From Prasinococcaceae sp. CCMP 1430 (lineage: Eukaryota > Prasinodermophyta > Palmophyllophyceae > Prasinococcales > Prasinococcaceae), in the NCBI GenBank assembly GCA_013416795.1, contig RQSC01001079.1, positions 208,861-272,860 of the forward strand: a DNA stretch of 64,000 nt, in the 5' to 3' direction. The position numbers and the translations under genes are program-made. A model generated the notes under the pieces. The model saw only the letters and a program-made list of their open reading frames with translations, was not told the origin of the DNA and did not search any database. Of this stretch, positions 56,852 to 64,000 are shown piece by piece (within the stretch, counting starts at the first letter, position 1; the number at the start of each line of letters is the position of its first letter).

Positions 56852-58428
56852 ATGCGCTCATATGCTTTGCAAAGCATTTTCTCGGCCGCCGCCGCGTTTT
56901 CGCGCTCCCGACCGTCAACTGCAAAAAGCGCGTGCCCGCGCGCGCGCGCGTGGCGCTGCGTGCGCGCGGCGCACCGCGGAGGGTTTCGGGCGGCGGCTGC
57001 GCGGCGGCGGCCGCTCGCGGCGGCCACGGGCGGCGAGAGCGGTGAAAGCGGCGAGGCAGAGGGCGAGGCGTCGCCGGTGAAGAACCCGTACGGCGAGGAG
57101 ATGCCTTCGTGGTACACCGAGGAGATGCGCGCCGCCGATGAGGCACTCATTCTGCAGCAGCTCGCCGAGGGCACTGAGGAGAAACGCGCTGCGCAGGCCG
57201 AGCGCGCCGAGTTCCGCAAGCAGTTTGGGGACCTGCTCGGACAGGGTGCGTGCAGCCGTGGCGCCGCCCTGGCGCAGCGGAAGCGCGCTCGGCCGTGCAT
57301 AGCGCGTGTCGCATGCGGCCGTGTGGAGCGTCTGCGCCCTGATGGTCGCGTTGAGGTGTGCGCTTGGTGCCTTGCCGCCGCCGGCTGACCCCTCTTGCGC
57401 GCCGTTGCCGCTGGGCGCCTCGCTCGGCGTGGACAGATGGCGCCGCGAGCGAGGGCGGGGACGATGCCGCAGGCGAGGAGGATGAGCTCGACCTGGAGGA
57501 TGAAAACATCGCGGAGCTCGTGGAGAAGGACGAGCAGACGGGCACGCTGACCTTCAAGGCTCCTGACAAGCGTCGCCGCATGCGCCGCAAGGTCCGCGAG
57601 ATCGAGGCCGAATCTCAGCTTCGCTCCATTCGCTTCCCGCAGGACCAGATCTACGAGCGCGAGGAGCGCTACCAAGCGGGCGCGCAGACGAGCGAGGTGA
57701 CGGGTGGGCCCAAGACGGACGCCGAGCGCCTCACCGAGGAGGCGCGGCGCGTGGGTCTCGTGGGGGGCAAGTCCGCAAGCAAGTCGGCGGCCGCCGCGGA
57801 GGCAGAGAAGTACGTCCACATGTTTGGGATGACGTTGGAGCAACTGGACGCGTACGACGACGATGAGCTCGAGGCGCTCACGGCGTCGGTGCTCAAGGCT
57901 GCGAAGGAGGACGAGATGCCGCTCTCGGAGGCGGAGCTCGCCGAGTTGGAGCGTCTCGAGGCCGAGGCGGAGTTGGCTGAGGAGGAGGAGGCGGCCATGG
58001 CGCTGGCGGCGGAGAGCGCCGCGCCCGGTGCGGTCATCGAGGAGGACGCCTATCAGGTCGCTGCGCGCGAGGCTCGCGCGGTGGCACTCGAGCTCGCGCA
58101 GATCGCGGACGACACGAAGGCGCGCGACCTTGAGGTGGTCAACGTAGGTGAGCATCTGTACTGGTGCAATTACTGGGTGCTGCTGAGCGTCACCAGCCGT
58201 CCCCAGATGGATGCCGTCGCTGAGCGCTGCCGCAAGCGTGCGGCGGAGCTCGGGCGCGAGCTGGCGGGTGGCCGCGGCGAGACGAGGCAGAATTCGTGGA
58301 CGCTGCTTGATTTTGGCGATGTGGTGGTGCACGTCTTCACGCCGGCAGCGAGAGAATACTATGACCTGGAGGGACGCTACCCGGACGCCGAGCGCGTCGA
58401 GCTGCCCTTCGCCAGCGCTGCCCAGTAG
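56852..58428 (+). CDS. Ribosomal silencing factor RsfS/Iojap, organellar, with long N-terminal region
   Basis: Exons 56852-57245 and 57437-58428 (phase-1 intron GTGCGT...CAG) give 461 residues. The C-terminal 115 residues (about 341-455) are the RsfS (DUF143) domain: EARAVALELAQIADDTKARDL, then VLLSVTSRPQMDAVAERC and NSWTLLDFGDVVVHVFTP with AREYYDLEGRYPDAE. RsfS docks on ribosomal protein uL14 and blocks subunit joining. The first 60 residues are basic and Arg/Ala-rich, so import into plastid or mitochondrion is likely. Between them are some 270 residues of acidic helical sequence not found in bacterial RsfS (about 105 residues long). An AACCCTAAA word sits 35 bases before the ATG. Confidence 0.88.
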
Positions 58429-59047
58429 TTGGTAGACGCGCGCCCATTCGCTCGGCTCGCGCGCACGCCGGCCTTACCGTCGGAGGTAAACACGTGACCG
58501 TCGCGTAGCACCCGCCGCTGAGGTCCACCGCCGCGCCGCGCGCCTCAGCTCCTCCTCGTGCCGGCCGCGCCGCGACGACCATGCCCGGGAGCACACGGGA
58601 GGCGGTGGGGAGCCGAGGCGCCCCCTCTTGGGAGCCCCCGGGGGCGGCTGGGCTCTGAACGCTCGTTGGCGGACCAGGTCTCGACTCGCGAGCGAACCGT
58701 GGTATTTCTGCGCTGTGCGCGGGGTCGTCGCCACGATCCCGGGTCACCCCGAATTTGACCGGGGCACTTTTCGGGTCTGCGGCCCGCGCGCAGCGCGCGC
58801 GCCACGTAAGCGCAGGCGGGGTCAGCTTTTCGCGAGCCGCCGCTTCGACGCGCGCTCGTGCGCGCGCGGACGCGCGCGTCGGGGCGGCGGTGCTGGTGAT
58901 GGAGCGGAGAGGCCGCCCAAGGCGCCGGTGGTGCATAGTCGGAAAGGAATGCGTCCAGGTGCGCCTGCGAAGTGATCACCTACGAGTGCCGCGCGCGCGC
59001 GCGTGCGCGGCAGCGGGGGCGGGTTCGAGCGAAGTAAGGGTTTGGGG
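58429..59047. other. Intergenic, nothing recognised
   Basis: 620 GC-rich bases between RsfS and RNase J, both on the plus strand. A GTAAGGGTTTGGGG word is directly before the RNase J ATG. No gene is supported. Confidence 0.4.
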
Positions 59048-61174
59048 ATGGCCGCTTGCGGGCGCGCGTCGCGCGTGGCCGGGACAGCCTCGCTCCCCGC
59101 GCCGGGCTCGGCGTCGCGCAGCACGCAGCGCTCGGCACCGCGGCGGAGGAGTCCCGCTTGCAATGCCGGACGCGCGCGGTCGCAGCCCAAGCAGCGCAGA
59201 GCGCGCGAGTCGGGTGCGGTCACAGGCTCGGATACCATCGACGACGCGCGGCGGACCGACTTTGGCGACCTGTACACGGAGAACCCGCTGCGCGTGCTGC
59301 CCATCGGCGGGCTCGGCGAGATCGGCATGAACTGCATGCTCATCGGGCACTACGACCGCTACATCATGCTTGATGCCGGTCTCATGTTCCCGGACCACGA
59401 CGAGCTGGGCATCGCGCGCGTGCTTCCTGACGTGCGCTTCATCGAGAGCTGGGCGGACAAGATCGAGGCGCTGCTCATTACGCACGGCCACGAGGACCAC
59501 ATCGGTGCCATGCCCTGGGTGGTGCCGAAGCTTGACCCCTCGTGCAAGATCTACGCCTCGCCTTTCACCATGGAGCTCGTGCAGCGCCGCATGGTCGAGC
59601 ACGGCCTGTGGGATCCGGACCGCTTCGTGACCATCGGCGTGCCCGCGACGTTCGGCCTGGGGCCTTTCGAGTGCGAGACCTTCCGCGTGACGCACTCCAT
59701 TCCCGACTGCCTTGGGATGATGCTGCGCTGCGAGGACGGCAACATCCTGCACACGGGCGACTGGAAGATTGACGAGAGCCCCATCGACGGCCTCGTGCTC
59801 GACCGCGCGGCCTTCGAGCGCTTCGGCAAGGAGGGGGTCAGCCTCATGATGTCGGACTCCACCAACGTGCTCTCGCCGGGCCGCACCACCTCGGAGAGCG
59901 ACGTCGCCGCGAGCATCATGCAGAAGGTGACCGACTTCCACCAGAGCGGGGGGCAGCGCATCATCGCCACGCAGTTCGCGTCCAACCAGCACCGCATCCG
60001 CGCCATGAAGCAGGCATGCGACGCTGTCGGGCGCAAGATGGCCTTCATCGGGCCGTCGCTGACGACGTACCTCGAGGCGGGCTGGCGGAGCGGGTTCGGC
60101 GCCTTCGACCCGTCCGAGCTCGTCGCACCGGGCGACATCAACAACTACGCGCCCAACGAGCTCTTCGTCGTCACCACGGGCTCGCAGGCCGAGCCGCGCG
60201 CGGCGCTGAACCTGGCCTCGGAGGGCGCGTCGCGCAACCTCAAGCTGCAGCCAGACGACTTCATCCTTTACTCGGCCAAGTGCATCCCGGGCAACGAGAA
60301 GCGCGTGCAGAAGATGATGAACAAGATCTCGCTGCTGGGCCCCAAGATCGCCATGGGTCGCGGCGACTGCCTGCACACGTCCGGCCACGCCTACCGCGAA
60401 GAGCAGGAGGAGATCATCCGCATGGTGCAGCCGCAGCACTTCCTGCCCGTGCACGGCGAGTACGCATTCCTGCAGGAGCACGCGGCGCTCGCGCGCCAGT
60501 GCAACGTCAAGCACACGACCGTCATCCGCAACGGGCAGATGGTCGGAGTCAAACCCATGCGCAACATCTCCGAGGTGTCCTCGTCCGCCGGGAAGGGCAT
60601 CTCGCTGCTGGACAAGTACGACGTGGACACGCTGTACAACGACGGCAACAAGGGCGTCGGCACCGCTGCCGAGATGGCGATCGACGAGCGAATGACCATC
60701 GCGTGCAACGGCGTCATCGTGTGCTCGCTCGAGGTCATAGTGCCGAAGAAGGCGCCCAAGGGCGGCGAGGAGGTGCAGTCCATCGAAAAGACGAGCAAGG
60801 GCAAGCTGCGCGCGCGCGTGCGCATGACGAGCCGGTCGATGTGGACCGACAACGGGCGCGTGCTCCGCGACCTCATCAGGGTGGCCGAGGGCTCGGTGGC
60901 CAAGCTGAGCCCGCGCGAGCGCCTCGGGGACGTCGAGCGCGTGGTGAGCCTCGCGCTGAAAAACGCGTGCTGGAAGATGCTGAAGAAGCGCACCGAGGTC
61001 ATCTGCATCGCCTTCTACGGCGACGGCCGCACGGACGACAATGGCACGGTCGTGCGTCGCAAGGGCGGCGGCGGGCGCGGCGGCGGCGGACGCGGCGGCG
61101 GGAGGGGCGGCGGGCGAGGCGGCGGGCGTGGCGGACGCGGTGGGCGCGGCGCCAAGGTGGACGTCGGCTACTGA
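59048..61174 (+). CDS. Ribonuclease J, probably organellar, with RGG-repeat C-terminus
   Basis: A 708-residue intronless metallo-beta-lactamase/beta-CASP nuclease. Residues 1-60 are basic and Ser/Ala-rich without acids, a likely plastid transit peptide. The catalytic motif THGHEDHIGAMPW lies near 145, preceded by VLPIGGLGEIGMNCMLI; HTGDWKIDESP, MSDSTN and the beta-CASP motifs GDCLHTSGHA and PVHGEYAFL follow in order. The enzyme trims or degrades RNA 5'-3' and endonucleolytically. After a normal RNase J C-terminal domain comes an unusual 35-residue (G/R)-rich tail (GGGRGGGRGG-type repeats), unlike plant RNase J, which ends in a GT-1-like domain. The ATG at 59048 is the start consistent with the transit sequence. 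Confidence 0.93.
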   Translation: MAACGRASRVAGTASLPAPGSASRSTQRSAPRRRSPACNAGRARSQPKQRRARESGAVTGSDTIDDARRTDFGDLYTENPLRVLPIGGLGEIGMNCMLIGHYDRYIMLDAGLMFPDHDELGIARVLPDVRFIESWADKIEALLITHGHEDHIGAMPWVVPKLDPSCKIYASPFTMELVQRRMVEHGLWDPDRFVTIGVPATFGLGPFECETFRVTHSIPDCLGMMLRCEDGNILHTGDWKIDESPIDGLVLDRAAFERFGKEGVSLMMSDSTNVLSPGRTTSESDVAASIMQKVTDFHQSGGQRIIATQFASNQHRIRAMKQACDAVGRKMAFIGPSLTTYLEAGWRSGFGAFDPSELVAPGDINNYAPNELFVVTTGSQAEPRAALNLASEGASRNLKLQPDDFILYSAKCIPGNEKRVQKMMNKISLLGPKIAMGRGDCLHTSGHAYREEQEEIIRMVQPQHFLPVHGEYAFLQEHAALARQCNVKHTTVIRNGQMVGVKPMRNISEVSSSAGKGISLLDKYDVDTLYNDGNKGVGTAAEMAIDERMTIACNGVIVCSLEVIVPKKAPKGGEEVQSIEKTSKGKLRARVRMTSRSMWTDNGRVLRDLIRVAEGSVAKLSPRERLGDVERVVSLALKNACWKMLKKRTEVICIAFYGDGRTDDNGTVVRRKGGGGRGGGGRGGGRGGGRGGGRGGRGGRGAKVDVGY
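61050..61160 (+). repeat. GGCGGGCGC-type repeat coding an RGG tail
   Basis: Imperfect repeats of GGCGGCGGGCGC within the 3' end of the RNase J gene, coding Gly-Gly-(Gly)-Arg units. Confidence 0.8.
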
Positions 61175-61334
61175 GGTGGACGTCGGCGTTTGGGCGAGAG
61201 TAATACATCATGCACCGCGGGGCCACCGCGGACACGCAGAGAGCCAGAGCACCGTCGGCGCCCGTGCGCGCGCGTGTCGCGCCAGTCCCACCACTCGGGC
61301 AAACGCTGCGCCGGAGCGCGCCTCGCGCCGCTCT

Positions 61335-62639
61335 CTACGCCGACGCGTGCCGGTTGATGGCCGCGGCGACGCGCGCAGTGAACGCGCCGTCCTCTGCGAG
61401 CTCGCGCAGCGCCATCGCGATGGCGGCGGGCGTGACCGCTGCCGCGGCCGCCTTGGCCTTCTTCGCCGCCGGCGCGGCCTGCGACTTCGGAGGCCGCGGC
61501 GGCGACGCGGGCGCCGGCGCGTCCCCTGCTGCCATGCCCGCGCGCTGCAAGAGCGCCATGAACGAGTGGTCGCCGTCGTCTGCGCTGGCGCCGCCCTCCT
61601 CAGGCGGAGGGGGGCTCGCGGCGGGAGGCCGCGGCGCGCCCGCCCCGCCCTGCGAAGCCCCGGCGGCCATCTTCTGCAGCAGCAGCGTGATATCACCCGC
61701 AGCGTCGACATCGCCGCCGGAGGGCGCGGGGCGCCCCGACGCCGACTCGGCGGCAGTCCTCCGTCCCTGCGCCGCACTCGCCACCGCCGGCGCAGGCCAC
61801 GCGAGATCGCGGTGGCGGTGCGGCGGCGGGGGTGCGGCGGTGGCGGCGGCGGCGGCGGCAGCTGTGGCGCTCGGCGCGCTCTTGGCGGTGGCCTCGGTGG
61901 TGGCGCGCGCGGGCGCTGGGCCCTACCTCCGATACGCGGGCGAGGGAGTCGGCACGCGGGCGCTGCAGCAGGTGCCGGGAGACTCGAGGCTGTGGCTTTC
62001 TCCGAACGCGGCGAAAGCGCGCCCGGCCGTCGATACGCCCCCTGCGCCTGCGCCTGCGCTCTCCGCGCGGCCTGCTTGGACGCGCGCGCCGCCTGCTGCT
62101 TGGCCGCGGCCGCGTCGAGCGTGTCGGCGATCTTCCGCAGCAGCGCCGCAACGAGCGCCGCCTCCTCCTGGTCATAGAACCACAGCCCCTTGACTCCATC
62201 ATCCCCCTCCTTGTACATAATATACGGCAGGGAGAGCTCGAACGTGAAGCCCGGGTTGATGTCGAGCTCCATGTTGTCGAGCCCCACGCGGTTGAGCACC
62301 ATCACGCGAAATTTGGGGAACGCGGAGCGCTTCACCACGAACAGCGTGCCCTCCACGTCCTCGCGCTCCTTTGTGGAAAGGAAGCAGTGCAAGCAGGCGA
62401 CACGCGCGCCGTCAGCGCCAGGTGGGGCGGCGCGCCCCTCGTGCGAACGCGCTCCCCGGCGCAGGCCGCGTCCGCCCGAGAGAGAGAGCGGCGCCCGCCC
62501 TGAGCTCCCGCCGCGCGCGCGCACGCACCCACTCCTGCGTGTCCGTATCGAGGTTGTACAGCGCCACCTGCCCCGCGACGGCGAGCACCTGCTCGACGCT
62601 CGCGTCGTGCCGCCGCAGCACGGCGAGGTTGGTGCTCGC
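61335..62639 (-). CDS. DCP1: mRNA-decapping enzyme subunit DCP1
   Basis: DCP1 activates the DCP2 decapping hydrolase in P-bodies. Visible exons: 62639-62529 (ASTNLAVLRRHDASVEQ...AGQVALYNL) and 62368 to about 61930, joined in phase 0 (GTGCGT...AAG after a strong pyrimidine tract): EREDVEGTLFVVKRSAFPKF, then VMVLNRVGLDNME and GLWFYDQEEAALVAALLRKI complete the EVH1 domain. A last exon starts near 61766 and has ITLLLQKMAAGA, HSFMALLQRAGM and the C-terminal trimerisation helix VTPAAIAMALRELAEDGAF. The junction between EVH1 exon and last exon is not resolved, because the best donor (GTAGGG near 61930) and acceptor differ in phase. The 5' exon with the start codon is probably further upstream. Confidence 0.85.
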
Positions 62640-62699
62640 CTTTTGCGCCGACAGGCCGGTCGCGGGCGCCGCCGCGGGCGCCGCGGACGGCCGGCCGGC

Positions 62700-63186
62700 G
62701 CCGCCGCCGCGCGCTCGCACGAGCGAGCGAGGGCAGGGCGGGCCGCGACTGACACACCACCACCTGAGTGAGGAGCGCGCGTGGGCGGGCGCATGTGCGC
62801 GCGCATGCGCGTGTGCTGGGCGCCACCCACACCCTCCCACGCGCAGGCGCGCACACACCACCCTCGCACGCCGAGCGCACCACATCGATGCGTGCGGCGC
62901 CTTCTTCTCTCTGGCACGCGGCGTCTGTGAACGCACCGCGCACACACCGCGAGCGCGCGCGCGAAAGGGCGCGGCGCCAACGGGCGCATTCTGCCGCGCC
63001 GCAATCTGATATGATGAGTCGCACTGTCCGTGATGCGCATTCGGGGCGACGCACGGCGCCATCAACTACCATGCGAAAGGGATCTCTCCCGTGGGAGTAC
63101 TTGATGGGATTGTATGTGCGAGTGGTACGAGCGGCTGTGGGCGGCGCGGCGGCAGGTCTGCCGCGCCGGCGCCCCGCGCGGCGCAC
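62700..63186. other. Intronic or intergenic, CG/GC-repeat rich
   Basis: The strand opposite shows only His/Ala/Arg noise frames from alternating GCGC and CACGCG repeats. No gene is supported in it. Confidence 0.4.
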
Positions 63187-63363
63187 CTCGGAGTCGACCG
63201 GCCCGTCCCCGCCCGCTGGCCGCCCGCCGCGCTGCTTCTTGCCCGCCCTCGCCTTGGCGGTGGGCTTCTTGGCGGGCGCGCGCTCGTCGCCCGAGTCGTC
63301 CGAGTCGGAGCCGAAGATGTCGTCCTCGAGCTCCTGGCGCTTGCGCTTCTCGGCCTCCGACAT
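63187..63363 (-). CDS. Candidate 59-residue first exon (acidic/basic), perhaps of DCP1
   Basis: MSEAEKRKRQELEDDIFGSD begins an open stretch with acidic (SDSDDSGDE) and then Lys/Gly-rich sequence, closed by the donor GAG-GTGCGC in phase 0. The first DCP1 exon downstream also begins in phase 0 (AAAAG-GCG at 62639), so the two could be joined by an intron of about 550 bases. The encoded residues are not typical of DCP1 starts; it could belong to a separate nuclear protein. Confidence 0.4.
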
Positions 63364-64000
63364 CGCCGCCGGCGGGGCGCGCCCGCGCACAGCACCAGCC
63401 GGCCTGCCGCTGCCCTGCCACGGTCCCGCCATCCGCGCGGCCGCGCTCACTCCCCCTTTTTTTTGCCGTATTCACTCGCCTCGAAATCCCTAAATCCCGC
63501 GCGTTTATAGGTATTACAAATCTTTCGATCGCGCTGTCGCTGTTCCAAATTTCATTCCGTTCTTTCGTTTCCGCGGAGGGAACCGTCGCGTCCGGGTGTC
63601 GCGCGCGCCGGAGGGGATCGTCCTCTGTCGAAAAATCTGCGGCCGCGGCGCGCGTCGCCATGTGGACGTGCGGTCCCACTCCGGGATCGCGGGGCCGCAT
63701 GAATGCCCATCACATCGGCAGGGCGCCGCGCGCCGATTCGATTCCCCGTTCGTTCGCGCCGCGCGGGGCGGGGACGGCGCCGATGCCTCCCGAGCAAACC
63801 GCCATCGCACCCACGCGATGTGATGTGATGTGATATGATCTGATCTTCTGCGATACCCTTTGCTTTCGCGCGTTTTGCGCGCCGCGCACCGCCGCGCACC
63901 GCCCGCGCGCGCGCGCGCGCGCGCGATCGGCAAAAGGGACGCGCCGCCGCCGAAAGGCGACAAAAGCGCCCGCGGGGCGTTGTTTCGCGCGGGCGGGCAT
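63364..64000. other. Right-edge intergenic region
   Basis: No recognisable gene. It contains a short T run (63456-63465), the imperfect microsatellite GATGTGATGTGATGTGATATGATC (63818-63841, a TGATG/TGATA pattern) and a (GC)n tract at 63903-63925. Confidence 0.5.

Noticed and set aside
62412-63065. 217-codon minus ORF extending DCP1 exon 1 upstream
   Set aside because: The upstream part is His/Ala/Arg noise from CG repeats; DCP1-like sequence only begins at ASTNLAV.

Overview
The window is nuclear DNA of a GC-rich, gene-dense, flagellated unicellular eukaryote, most likely a microalga of haptophyte or stramenopile type. The taxonomic guess is inference. It rests on short introns with frequent GTGCGT donors, organelle-type proteins (an RNase J and a ribosomal silencing factor, both with basic N-terminal extensions), a set of ciliary genes, and spliceosomal, decapping and vesicle-traffic components. 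Genes stand on both strands at spacings of a few hundred bases, without operons. Nearly all long ORFs opposite them are GC-driven shadows.

Layout, 1-15 kb: the 5' part of a cyclin C gene (-), then at about 493-825 a piece of bacterial DNA carrying the starts of divergent ohr and ohrR genes with Shine-Dalgarno sites and palindromic operators; a CCCH/C2H2/LOTUS-like RNA-binding protein (-); an alpha/beta hydrolase; a KirBac-type potassium channel (-); a serine carboxypeptidase; an MFS transporter; an acidic membrane or secreted protein (-); the TRAPP subunit TRAPPC6; and the mitochondrial import motor subunit PAM16 (-).

15-32 kb: a small two-exon protein (possibly MED22); a four-exon patatin-like lipase (-); a CIMIP2/FAM166-like ciliary protein (-); a SWI3/SMARCC chromatin subunit (-); a SUMO-like-domain protein; the splicing factor cactin (-); tRNA-Arg(ACG); a polyQ protein with a PNRC/EDC-type decapping motif; a Cys-type glutathione peroxidase (-); and a LON-domain protein. 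32-48 kb: importin-5 (-), an assembly gap, a J-domain protein (-), a RAB3GAP2 N-terminal-domain protein (-), a cysteine-synthase-like enzyme, an unidentified Lys-rich protein (-), an RPGRIP1L homologue, and phosphomannomutase (-).

48-64 kb: a second gap after a 62-base G run; a mu-like glutathione S-transferase; two small membrane proteins; a four-exon extracellular protein with an LNR-like segment, a LamG-like domain and a dockerin module (-); a degenerate kinesin; the RsfS/Iojap ribosome silencing factor; RNase J with an RGG tail; and the decapping factor DCP1 (-).

Three functional themes recur: cilium (CIMIP2-like, RPGRIP1L, possibly the kinesin), mRNA fate (DCP1, PNRC-like protein, CCCH protein, cactin) and trafficking (TRAPPC6, RAB3GAP2-N, importin-5). 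The oddest element is the bacterial ohr/ohrR fragment; next are the LNR-LamG-dockerin protein, the degenerate kinesin and the RGG-tailed RNase J. Splice junctions were read by eye and checked only for phase and conserved protein sequence.
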